Below are positions 44,208 through 54,633 of a stretch of DNA of 64,000 nt, in pieces. The stretch comes from Pseudo-nitzschia pungens (Eukaryota; Bacillariophyta; Bacillariophyceae; Bacillariales; Bacillariaceae), in contig CM074758.1 in the NCBI GenBank assembly GCA_037355855.1, positions 9,397,001-9,461,000 on the forward strand, in the 5' to 3' direction. A model generated the notes under the pieces. That model was not told where the DNA came from. It searched no databases and saw only the letters and a program-made list of their open reading frames with translations. The stretch's first letter is position 1. The number at the start of each line of letters is the position of its first letter. Both the position numbers and the translations under genes were made by a program.

Positions 44208-47200
44208 CTAGTCCTCGCACAGGGAGTCACAGCGGCGGCCGCGGTACCGGGGAGGATGCTTGCAGCGGTATCGCACCGCTTCGTCCCAGAGATCGGTGTT
44301 GCAGGCGAGGGTGGTTGCTGCATGAAAGACCGCATCGAACTCTGCCGTCTCCCTGCCCATCCGTTCCAGGAGCTCCGGCAGGATCAGGACAATCGTGGGT
44401 GGCCGCTTCGGTCTCAGTTTTGGCAGGGATGAAACGGCTGTGGCGGCGGCGATGGAAGGATCCCTAGAAGGATCGGAGGATTCGCTGCGGTCGAGCGCCA
44501 TCACAAACTGGCAGTCGTGATCGTCGTTATCTTCTTCTGTCACTTCCGGGGTGGCGATCAGAGAGGAGAGCCTGGGAATCCACACCGAGCGAATACGCTT
44601 CCAGCTGTGATTGATGTCCTTGTTGTTCCGGAGGAGCCGTTCCAGTTGCTCCTTGAGATCCAGAGACTCGGGTTTGGTTCCGGACCGTGGCGTTCGCATC
44701 GATATCGCCATCGGCTCTCCTCTGGCCGGAATCGGTTCCAGGTTCGCAAAGTCGAGGGTGCACGACAAATCCTGCAGGCATACTTGGTAGTTGGGTCGGT
44801 CCGTGAGCGCCTGCCAAAAGACTTTTGCGACCGACCGCTTTCGCTCCTGGATAATCCACGAGGAGCACGATGGATTCTTCCCATCGGTGCCACTGCCACT
44901 GTTACTGCTGGCATCCCCGCTGTAGTAATCGGTCGACAGGACCAGAGTCTCCAGCTGGCTCCCAGCGGGACGGTCTTGTTGTTGGTTTTTGTTGTTGGGA
45001 TCGTCACTCCGGAGCACCGACACGTGGTCCCGTAGTGCCCGCGCAACGGCAAGTGTCGATCGGACGGAGAGGCGGCTCCTCGAAGTTCGGTTCCCGCTTC
45101 CGACGCCGCTCCCGCCCTCGGGTGCTAGCACCAGCCGTTTCAGAGAGGTGTTGACCCGGAGCATGGAAGCGACGACGCAACAGGCCCGCGTTCCCAGTTT
45201 GCCGATTCGGCGGTCGGGAACTCGGGATGGTGGGTGGCCGCTAGTCTTGTTGCGTTGTGCATTTGTCCCGACGAGATCGTCACCATCAAACTCAAAGTCG
45301 TGATGGTCACCGGAGGGACTGTCGTCTCCGTTGATGCCGTAGTGGAAGTCATCGTAGTAATTGTCGATGAGCTTGTCTTCGTCGTACGCGGAATCGTGTT
45401 TGGGAAATCCACCATCACCGGAGTCGTTGGTTTGCAAATTCTCTTCCAGAACCCATCCGGAGATATCGAGTTCCAACAGATTCGAGTGCAATGATTGGCG
45501 TTGCTCGGTGCGGTTCATATTCGCATTCATATTCGCATTCATATTCGCATTCATATTCGCATTTAGTTTCGCGTTCTGTTGTTGCCGTGGTTTCTTGAGA
45601 TCCTCGATCAGAATGAGGGATTCGAGGAGCCGCTTCGTCCCGGCAAAGGACAGGGGCGGGTGCCCGCGTTCCAGCTCCGTCCATCGGGCATCCCGCTGCG
45701 GGGCGGTCTCGTCGAACTCGTTCTGGGCCAGCAGGAGCCGCTCGAGATTGGGAGCCGCCAGGACCAGCCGCGAGAGGGCGAGGGCTCCCTCGTTTCCGGG
45801 GTCCATGCGCGCCAAGGTGAGCGACCGGAGGGAACAGAAGCGATGACCGTGATTGGGATTGGCATCGATATCAGCGCGCTTATGGGACCTCCCTCGTCGC
45901 GATCGCTTCTTTGCCGTCGACGATATCGATGTCGATGTCGATGCCGACGTCCAGGCGTCGACCCACCCCGAGAGGGCCGGCCCGAGGACGGATCGGAGCG
46001 GGACGATCCGCGTGAGGGCGCGGGCTCCCACCCGGAGCTCGGTGGCGGTCCGGGCCCAGAGGGAAAATTCTTCGAGGCACCCGGCGTTGGGGGACCGGAA
46101 GAATTCCTCCAACGCGTCCGTGGCCCTGCGATCAATGGCTGGCACCGACAGGACCAGCGTTTTAAGGCCTAGTGATCGAAAGGATTGCGATTGCGATTGC
46201 GATTGCGATTGAGACTGTGGTTTCGATGGTTTGTGGATGGCGTCTCCTCCTCCCCTCAGCGCCTCGGCGAGCCGCTCGATTCCCCGCTCGCTCAGCTCGA
46301 GAAAGGGCCCACCGATCCGCAGCTCGGTCAGGTGCAGGAACCGTTGCTGCTGCCCTCTCAGTTGACTTTGTGCGGCGTTGTTGAGGCTCATTCCCACCAG
46401 CGTGCTGGCCAGAACGTCGAGTGGCGAAAGGTGCAACTCCAAAAGGGCGTTTCCCTCCTCCTCCTCGCCTCCTTCAAAATCGTCGTCGTCGGCGGTACTA
46501 GCTTCGTGGTCACCGTGCTGGATTGGGTCAGTCTCCTTTTCCTGGACCCGGATTCGAGGACACGGTGGTCCTGTCCGATATGCGGTCTCGTTCTCGTTTT
46601 CGTTCTCGTCGTCTCCATTGCCGACAAGTCCGTGGTCTGTCGCTGCGGACTGATTCGTTTGCGGGTTGTCGCGTTCCGCGCTAATGTTCGTCGTTGTTTC
46701 CGCTTCGTGCCCGCCATCGGCACGTGCCTGCGATGCCTCGTTTTCGCGATCTCGCTCGAGCGCTTGTGTCACCACCGAGCTCGCTTCCTCCAAGAGCAGG
46801 TCGTCGTCGCCGGTCAGATACAGCGCACAATCCGTGACGCATCGAACCGCTGCCGAGGTCGATAGTTCTCGTCGTTCTCGTCGTCGTCGGTGCTGTTGCT
46901 GCTGCTGTGGTTCCTGTCGTGATTCTTGCTGCTGCTGCTGCTGCTCTTGCTGCCCCAAAAGCCTCCGCCTCAGATCCAGAATGCCCTCCCAGTCGTATCC
47001 TTCCACGTGCTCCGCGCAGGTCTGTTGGACGTCCACGTACGGATCGTCGTCTTCGTCTCTGGTTTCGTTCTCTGCCTCCTCCTGTTCCACGAGCTCCGGA
47101 AATTCTCGGCCCGTGGTTGCCTCCGCGCAATCCCGCTTGTCGTTTATGAACTTTGCGTCGTCTTCGACGCTCTCTGGTTGCGCAGTCGATGGGTCCAGTT

Positions 47201-47600
47201 CCAAGGCATCGAAAAAGTCGACGTCGACGTCGATGTTGGTGTCGGCATCAGAGTCGTCTCCATCGTCCGCCCTATCAATGTGCTGGAGCGGTCGGAACGC
47301 GTCGTTGGTGTTGGTGCTGCCAATCCCAAAGTGGTCAGCGGCTGGTTGATTCCGATGGCCCTCCAGATCGATCCAGGAGGCACTCAGATTGCTGAGGCAG
47401 CTGCTGCTATCATTGCTTGCCGTCCGAAGAATTTCCTGCCAGTCGTTGGTATTGTTGTTGTTGTTGCTGTTGCTGCTGTTGCTATGTTGCTGCTGCTGTT
47501 CTCGTAGATGTTCGTGTTGCTGTTGCTGCTGCTGTTGCCGACCCAACGACAACGACAACGAGTGGAATTGGAACTCGGAATCATCGAAGAGATCGGCCAT
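44208..47600 (-). CDS. Large leucine-rich-repeat-like protein with low-complexity N terminus
   Basis: An uninterrupted 1130-residue protein. The first 370 residues are low complexity: Gln runs, Asn runs (SNSNNNNN), an acidic Glu/Asp-rich centre and several further Gln/Glu blocks. Ribonuclease-inhibitor-like leucine-rich repeats follow: LTELRIGGPFLELSERGIER, LGLKTLVLSVPAIDRRATDA, FCSLRSLTLARMDPGNEGAL and NLERLLLAQNEFD, with long spacers. A further set (LLELDISGW, ASMLRVNTSLKRLVLAPEGG, ARALRDHVSVLRSD) continues the solenoid. A 12-bp repeat gives NANMNANMNANMNANMN. The C terminus has Cys residues (RRCDSLCED). RNI-type LRRs act as protein-binding scaffolds; no catalytic domain is visible. No signal peptide. 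Function unknown. Confidence 0.75.
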   Translation of the reverse strand: MADLFDDSEFQFHSLSLSLGRQQQQQQQHEHLREQQQQHSNSSNSNNNNNTNDWQEILRTASNDSSSCLSNLSASWIDLEGHRNQPAADHFGIGSTNTNDAFRPLQHIDRADDGDDSDADTNIDVDVDFFDALELDPSTAQPESVEDDAKFINDKRDCAEATTGREFPELVEQEEAENETRDEDDDPYVDVQQTCAEHVEGYDWEGILDLRRRLLGQQEQQQQQQESRQEPQQQQQHRRRRERRELSTSAAVRCVTDCALYLTGDDDLLLEEASSVVTQALERDRENEASQARADGGHEAETTTNISAERDNPQTNQSAATDHGLVGNGDDENENENETAYRTGPPCPRIRVQEKETDPIQHGDHEASTADDDDFEGGEEEEGNALLELHLSPLDVLASTLVGMSLNNAAQSQLRGQQQRFLHLTELRIGGPFLELSERGIERLAEALRGGGDAIHKPSKPQSQSQSQSQSQSFRSLGLKTLVLSVPAIDRRATDALEEFFRSPNAGCLEEFSLWARTATELRVGARALTRIVPLRSVLGPALSGWVDAWTSASTSTSISSTAKKRSRRGRSHKRADIDANPNHGHRFCSLRSLTLARMDPGNEGALALSRLVLAAPNLERLLLAQNEFDETAPQRDARWTELERGHPPLSFAGTKRLLESLILIEDLKKPRQQQNAKLNANMNANMNANMNANMNRTEQRQSLHSNLLELDISGWVLEENLQTNDSGDGGFPKHDSAYDEDKLIDNYYDDFHYGINGDDSPSGDHHDFEFDGDDLVGTNAQRNKTSGHPPSRVPDRRIGKLGTRACCVVASMLRVNTSLKRLVLAPEGGSGVGSGNRTSRSRLSVRSTLAVARALRDHVSVLRSDDPNNKNQQQDRPAGSQLETLVLSTDYYSGDASSNSGSGTDGKNPSCSSWIIQERKRSVAKVFWQALTDRPNYQVCLQDLSCTLDFANLEPIPARGEPMAISMRTPRSGTKPESLDLKEQLERLLRNNKDINHSWKRIRSVWIPRLSSLIATPEVTEEDNDDHDCQFVMALDRSESSDPSRDPSIAAATAVSSLPKLRPKRPPTIVLILPELLERMGRETAEFDAVFHAATTLACNTDLWDEAVRYRCKHPPRYRGRRCDSLCED
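45519..45566 (-). repeat. 12-bp coding minisatellite (Asn-Ala-Asn-Met)
   Basis: About four copies of CATTCATATTCG on the plus strand inside the LRR-like gene, keeping frame. Confidence 0.9.
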
Positions 47601-49632
47601 GGCGGACGGTATGTTTGCTTCGATTCACGATTCGTTCTCGACGTACGTACGTACTTGCTTGCGTGCGTTGGTTGAGTGGTTCTTTGCCGTTCACACCGAT
47701 GCAAATTTGACACTGTGGATGGAACACTGCAGGGTGGAGCAGCGGTAGGATGTTGTATTCTTTATGGGAGTTCGGATTGATTCACTCTACTCCACCGCTT
47801 CCTTGAATAAAATTCTGCAGGGATTGCCAATGACCAAAACACGCAATTTTGTTTGTTTGTTTGTTAGTTTCTTTTCGGAACAATGCCTACCAGTACCGTA
47901 GCTGGTGAGTGTTTCTTCTCTCTCATCGGAAGCAAAACCAAGGCCAGTTGAAGGTCGAAGAACGCACGGACAACTTGGGAATTATGATGAGAACATTTTG
48001 AACATCAAGCAACGAATGCCGTGTTCCTTGTTCGTACAGGTGTCGTACTAATTATCGTACCAGAAAAGTCGAGTCTCAGCAGCAGAATTTTTGTTTGTGC
48101 AATAATCTAAAGCTTACGAGCACGAACCTTGAATTTCGTTTGGGAGAGGCAACAAACCATTCGTCGCGGCGACACGTACTACCCTCCTGGCGTAAGCTTT
48201 GCGTACACTGCCTACTCGTACCAGAACACATCAAAACCTTGCGAAGATTCTCTTGTCTCGTTGGAACTTTTTCCTAGTGTCAAAGAGAAGTTTGATTGAT
48301 GCTCCATTGCTTGGGTAATGTGGATAATAATGAAGTGATTCGTCGACACACAAAAAGAACGAAATGGATGATGTCATTCTCGGAATGGTATTTATTGGAA
48401 ACTCTCATTTTTTCGATACTGACTTATCGTACCGTGATTTTTAAAAAAGAGAATGATCTATTGGATGTGTTCTTGCGTCGTTGTCTTCTACGTAGTACAG
48501 TACACCAGTACAACATGTGCGCGAATGGTGCGCGCCGTACCGTACCACCGGCCAGGTTGACACCGTCATGTCCCAACCGAAGACAACGGAAGCGTTTTTA
48601 CAGTACTGTAACGTACGTATGATGGAGTTGGTAATAAGCACAGTATGTTTGGTGGAACTCACTCGTGCGTACTCGTGACTCAATAATGAAAGTTCGTAGA
48701 AATTGGGAATAATACACGTAAGTAATTACGGTAAGCACTTCCTGGTAGTGGTCGTGCCAGTACGGAAAAGTACGGTAAACCTTATTGCAAATTAGAAGTA
48801 CTAAGGTTTAAGTCTTACTTCGCAGCAATTTTGATTGACATCCAAACTCTGGACAACTGTCCGAAAGACACAACTGTACACCATGCGACCAAAACCTGCA
48901 CCTGTCGATCGTTTTTCGGCCGCCGGAACGTATCTTCCGTCTAAATGACTAGAGATGCCAATAAATCATGAATCTTCGACACCACTCGTTGAGGATTTAG
49001 GGCGCTAAGACCTTAATCGTACTGGAACGGTTAAGTTACTCGTAAGGTAAGTTACGGTAGGTTTGTGCAAAGATATATCTTATGATTGACATGATCGCGA
49101 TGCTCGACACAAGACTTCATCTCACTGTGCTCGTACTCGGTACGAGTAACCTTACTACGATACGGTACTCAATACTTAGGCAGGATGGATGCCCCATGGT
49201 AGTGGTACGGGTATGCAGAGCTCAGAGGCATTTCAGTACCGGTCGGCACCATTCGTTGTACAAGTACCAAAGACAAGGCGAAGGAGCGCCATCACTTGAT
49301 TAAACATCCCATACCAACGGTACCGTACTATCGTCAGCACCCGACAAATACAATACTGTGCCCGAAAGAAAGGAGAGAAGATCCCAGTGGGAAGTCCTTA
49401 TCCCATCCCATCCCATCCCATCTCATCCTGTCCTGTTGATCATCGAATTTGATCAGACCGAATCGAATCCATCCATCCCGGGATAGAGGATCCGATCCGT
49501 TCCGATAAGTACCGTATATATCGATCGATCGATCCAACAGCAAAGCAAGCAAGCCGAAACGGACATTCCAACAAGACACCGCATCGCATAGAATCTCTAC
49601 ACGACACGACACGACACGGCACGACAGCAATC
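47601..49632. other. Long stretch without a supported gene
   Basis: GTAC-type palindromic words are frequent at 48480-49350. CATCCCATCC and ACACGACACG runs (49403-49425, 49605-49625) sit in the V-ATPase leader. Nothing else recognised. Confidence 0.55.
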
Positions 49633-52466
49633 ATGGAACAGTGTTACAAGGCGTACGACTACCTTTGGTCCCCACGTTGGTTTCGGTCCGAAGCAATGGT
49701 CTACATCTCTCTTGTCCTCAACGAGGATGCCGCCCACGATTGCCTCGCCGATCTGGGAACGATGGGTGTCCTCCAGTTCACGGATGTGAGTTGCCGTTGG
49801 CGTTGCGATTGCGAATGTCATCTCGCGATGGATCGGAGATGTACTGTTACTATCATCATCATCATTATTATCATTATCATAAACTAATCATGTTTCAAAG
49901 GAGTTGCGTCTTTGCCTCTCGCTCCCGATTTTTTTCCATCTCACGTGCTCTCTCGCACGCTCACTCTCCCACTCTCCCCCTCACTCACTCGTTTTCCCCA
50001 CCCAACCCACACATTTGGTGCGCAGCTCAATCCCGAGCTGACCCCCTTCCAGCGCCGGTATGTCTCGTACGTCAAGCGCTGCGACGAGCTCGAGAGGATC
50101 CTCCGCTTCTTCCGCGGCGAGATTGACAAGTTCGAGGGACTGGAGATTGCTTCCGCCGGATCCGTCGACTCGTTTCTCCGGGCCTCCGCCAAGGACGGCT
50201 ATGGCCTCGATTCCCTCGAGACGGAGCTCGGAGCCCTCGAGTCGCAGCTCCGCGAGCTCAACCTGTACAGCGAGAAACTCACCCACCAGTACAACGAAAC
50301 GGTAGAGCTCCAGCAGGTCCTGGAAAAGGCCCGCGACCTCTTTCTCTTCGACAAGTCCGAGTTCCGGGGCAAGACCCGTTTGGATATCATGAAGTTCCAG
50401 TGCGTCGCCGGGGTCGTCGCCACCGAAGAGCGGACCCGCATGGAGCGCATGATCTTTCGGGCCACCCGGGGCAACTCGCTGGTCCGGTTCGCCGACATTT
50501 CCCACCCCATCATGGATCCGCAGACCGGCAAGGAGATGGACAAGTCGGTCTTTTTGGTCTTTTACAAGTCCAAGGCCATCGAGTCCAAGCTGCACAAGAT
50601 CTGCGACGCCTTCCAGGCCCACCGCTACAACCTTCCGGACATGGACGACCTGGCTACGGTCGACCAGCTGATGGAACAGAACCAGCGCGAGCTCCTGGAT
50701 TCGCGGACCGTCCTGCTCACCAACCGCGACTCCCGCTACAATCTCTGCCAGACTCTCGCCGCACGGTGTGAAACCTGGAACTGGATCGTCCTCAAGGAAA
50801 AGGCCACCTACCACACCCTCAACATGCTCAAGGCGGACGTTTCCGGCATGCTCCGCGGCGAAGGCTGGGTCGTCGCGGACGAGCTCGACAACCTGTCGGA
50901 GGCCGTCAAGAGGGCGCACTCCAAGCTGGACCTGGAGCTCCCGTCTCTGGTCCACATAGTGGACGGGGGCTGGCCGACCCCGCCGACGCACTTTCGCACC
51001 AACAAGTTCACATACGCCTACCAGGAGTTCGTCAACACGTACGGGATTCCCAGGTACCGGGAGGCCAATCCGGCGTTGTTCACGGCGGCGACCTTTCCAT
51101 TTCTGTTCGGCGTCATGTACGGGGACATTGGGCACGGCGCGTGCCTCTTTCTGGCCGGGTGCTACCTGGTCTGGAACGAAGCGGCCGTCGAATCCGGCCC
51201 GAAACCGGACGAGTTGACCGCCGGGCTTCACACCGGACGGTACATGATGCTCATGATGGGATTCTTTGCGGTATACGCCGGCGTCATCTACAACGACTGT
51301 TTCTCGCTGGGCCTCAACTTGTTCGGCACCCGCTACAGCTTCGAAGGCATGGAAGAAGACGCGGTGGAGGAGGGAGCCGTCGCGGAGCTGGTGGCTCCCT
51401 ACGGTAGCGATGCATCGGTCTATCCCTTTGGACTGGATCCCATCTGGCACGTGGCGTCGAACGAGCTCTTGTTTTTCAATTCCTTCAAGATGAAGATGAG
51501 TGTCGTGCTGGGAATCCTGCAGATGTTTGTGGGCATCTTGATTCGGGGCTGCAACGCGCTCTACTTTCGCGAGCCCCTGGATCTGACATACGAGGTCGTT
51601 CCGATGATTGTCCTTTGCGGCGTCGCTCTTTTTGTACATGGTGGTCCTCATCTTTGGCAAGTGGAGCGTCGATTGGAACTACCGCATGTCCCTCGGCGAC
51701 CTGCTACGATCCGACCGGGCCCGAGTGGCAGGACGACTGGGTTTTGTGCGAGGACATTGAAGGCGGCAATGGTTTCTGCACCCCCTGGGGATTTTCCTGC
51801 ACCGGGAGCGACTCGACCGCCGACAAGTGCCCGCTGGATTACGGTGGATCCGGGGACGGTTGCCAGCCCCCCGCGCTCATTACCTCCCTTATCAACATTG
51901 CCCTCGCTCCCGGGGTCGTAGACGAGCCCCTCTACCAGCATCAGGACAAGGTTCAGATGAACCTGCTCGGGCTCGCGGTGATCTCGGTCCCGATCCTGTT
52001 GCTGGCCAAGCCCCTCATGATGCTCTATGCCCCGCACCCGCACATCGAGCACGCTTCCCACGACGAGGAAGACGGTGATGACCACGGCGAGGAGGAAGAA
52101 CACGGCTTTGGGGAGATCCTCATCCACCAGGCCATCGAAACGATCGAGTTTGTTCTAGGAATGGTCTCCAACACGGCGTCGTACCTCCGTCTCTGGGCGT
52201 TGTCGCTGGCACACTCGGAACTGGCCCAGGTCTTTTGGCAAAAGTGCATCCTCTCGACCCTGCCCATGGGTTGGTTTGCGACCTACCTCGGATTCGGCTT
52301 GTTTGCGGCCATTACGTTTGGGGTGTTGCTGATGATGGATGTATTGGAGTGCTTCCTCCACGCCCTGCGTCTGCACTGGGTCGAGTTTCAGCAAAAGTTT
52401 TTCAAGGGAGATGGCATCCGCTTTGCTCCCTACTCGTTCAAACAAATCATTACGGATTCCATGTAG
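49633..52466 (+). CDS. V-type H+-ATPase subunit a (two exons, two +1 shifts)
   Basis: Exon 1 is 49633-49785 (51 codons, starting MEQCYKAYDYLWSPRWFRSE) and exon 2 is 50026-52466, with a 240-nt intron (GAT|GTGAGT ... GCGCAG|CTC). The join FTD|LNPELTPFQRRYVSYVKR matches the family. The N-terminal cytosolic arm spans about 1-390, followed by the membrane domain: FPFLFGVMYGDIGHG, SFKMKMSVVLGILQM, the proton-path core VSNTASYLRLWALSLAHSEL with its essential Arg, and a C-terminal end near ITDSM. Subunit a forms the proton half-channels of Vo in vacuolar and other acidic membranes. Two +1 shifts occur: in 51625-51633 (before LYMVVLIFGKWSVDWN) and at about 51683-51687 (before CPSATCYDPTGPEW). With both removed the length is 863 residues, normal for the family. 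A 60-residue Cys-rich segment (seven Cys) lies in the lumenal loop. Confidence 0.9.
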
Positions 52467-52794
52467 TTTAATTGTCTGCACTGCACTGCACTATACTGCA
52501 GTGTATAGTGCGGTTGATTGCTTCGTGAACGATAGGGTTGGTCTGGTGGGTGAGGAGGAAGAATTGCGCCGCATTGCATTGCGTTGCGTTGCACGGATGT
52601 AACACCAAGGGTATCGAACACGAGCCTCCCGCCGACAGAAGGTGAATCCAGTCTGTATGAAGTGTACGGATCCAATTAAATATCTAATAATACAAAATTG
52701 TTGATATCTAGTTCTTCCCCCGTACGTGTTGGCATGCAATATAAATCGCGTTTCCTTGGATGACCACCCAGAAGCCGCTGCTAGGACACTTCCT
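52467..52794. other. 3' region of the V-ATPase gene
   Basis: Contains CTGCACTGCACTATACTGCAGTGTATAG (positions 52475-52510), an imperfect stem, and GCATTGCGTTGCGTTGCA. No gene. Confidence 0.45.
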
Positions 52795-53390
52795 ACCCAA
52801 TTCTTTAGAAATAAGAGGGTTGGAGCAGGCAAGTCGTGGACAGATAAATGGCATGCAAAGGTACTAAGTATTATCAGACAAGACAAGGCTGCGGAGGTCT
52901 TCAGCAATTTAAAAGGCTAGATCGCGTTCATCCCTATCCACAGAAAGAAGAATGCGATTCGTACGAGGGCCTCAAGATCTTTATTCACGATATGGGTATT
53001 CCACGCACCTGATATCTGATTGTGCCAAGGAGCAACGGGCTGATGGGACCTACAAGACGCCCTGGAATTCTGTAGTTCGTAAGCACCATATCCATCAAAC
53101 CGTTATTCAGCCGCGCTGCCCTTTCCAGAATAGAGCATAGCTCAGCATTGGGCATTTGAGCAGGAGCATCCGGAAGCGACCCCCGAAGCGACCACGGGCC
53201 TTTTATGGCGAGTTAGTTGCAGCCATAGGGCAAAGGTCTGCCTCTAGTGATCCGACATCGATGGGAAGGACTCCCTTTGAGCTTGTACATGGGTACACGC
53301 CAGATATCTCTCTCTAGTAAGCCCACGAATGATATGACTTTGTGTACGGGGTTGATCTATCCGACGGTACGGAGAAGTCAGGCCAGTAGC
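52795..53390 (+). mobile_element. Ty1/copia-type retrotransposon relic (integrase core only)
   Basis: Degenerate integrase readable across changing frames: WHAKVLSIIRQDKAAEVFSN (52850s), then EGLKIFIHDMGIPRT (52968-53011), then in the next frame LISDCAKEQRADGTYKTPWN, CPFQNRA, stop, LSIGHL, later GRTPFELVHGYTPDIS and YDFVYGVDL. This is the order of a copia integrase catalytic domain (D-x-GIP, SD-x-x-KEQ, QNRAE-x-x-IG, TP-x-E-x-x-x-G-x-TPDIS). At least four stops and frame changes show it is dead. No LTRs, gag or reverse transcriptase were seen nearby. Confidence 0.75.
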
Positions 53391-54633
53391 TTGGTCCCTG
53401 TGGGAAAAACCCATTCGGTGGTGAAGACTTTCACCGGATTCTGTTTCTCCAAACGTTGCCATTTCGCGATTGATGCCGCTGTTCAATTTCTGTTGCTTTT
53501 CGCGGTGGGTGCCATTGGCGTCGCCAAACAGCATTGGTGGTGCGTTTGTGCTTCTGCTTCTGCTTGCGTTAGAGTTAGCGTCGGCGCTACTCGTCCTCGG
53601 TGCCGTTGCGATTGCCATCCCGGTTCCCTGCACAGCCTCGTCCACGGATGCTGCCTGGGCAAGGCACGCCGAACGAATATGTGTTTGTTCCGATGATACA
53701 GTTGAATATAAAAGTTTGATAGTAGCAACAGATATACTGTTGAACAGTATTTGTTCCTCACGAGGAAAGCCGCCAAGTTTCGAAACCATATAAGCACTTC
53801 TTTCTTTCTTTGTTTGATTGATTGATTGTTTGAATCGCGTGTGGTAACACGTAGTTCCGCTCCAACTTTTGTTTCCATGAGGTACGACAAAGAGATTGTT
53901 GTTGTGAAAGCAACATCAATTTGTTGTTTCCTTCATTTTTGCTTCCGGGATAGGATGTGGAACGATAGGATAGGTCGCATGTACAAAGTTCGCTTTCATC
54001 ATTCACGGTAAAGCGATACGATGATGTTTGTGTTGTTCGTTTCGAATCAATCAAAATCGCTTTCTGAAAAAGGTGAGGAACGCAAGAAAATGAGGAAAGA
54101 ATGAAAAACATGAGAAGGCAGAAGGAATGGAATTGAGAATCTAGCAAGGGAATAATCTCAATCGATAATCAATGTTCTCCATACCAATCAATGTTGTCAT
54201 CCATTCAACTCTTAAAAACGAAACAAATACCATTACCATAGCACGTGTCAGATTGATTCCCTGTTCTCTATCGATCGGTGAAGCACAAGAGATCCGGAAC
54301 GACATCGGACATGCTTCAAAATGTACTTGTACCGTACACGTAAAAAATATGGTAAGGTTACGAGTTATGGCATGATGATGTGATGTTGTGAAACAATCTT
54401 GTTTTTATGATTTTTTTGAATACTCGGACGAGTCCCTTTTCCACGCCATATCTTTCGTACTATCTTTGTTCGTCCCATTCATTATGCATTGAGCATTGTA
54501 CATTGTGAACCGACAAAAGGCGATCTTCCACAATCAGGCACCCAGCCAACCACCCAGCCAGCCAACCACTTTCCCAACAACGTTACGAACCAATCAGACA
54601 ACCAACAGACCAACTAACCTCAGAGCAGACACA
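53391..54633. other. Intergenic stretch
   Basis: No supported gene; the frames at 53244-53793 on both strands overlap the copia relic and lack motifs. The last 100 bases are the CCA-rich leader of the methyltransferase gene. Confidence 0.5.

Noticed and set aside
49981..51660. 559-codon minus-strand frame
   Set aside because: Antisense of conserved V-ATPase subunit a; no family features.
53244..53793. Frames on both strands after the copia relic
   Set aside because: Overlap each other and the relic; low-complexity Ala/Ser sequence without recognised features.
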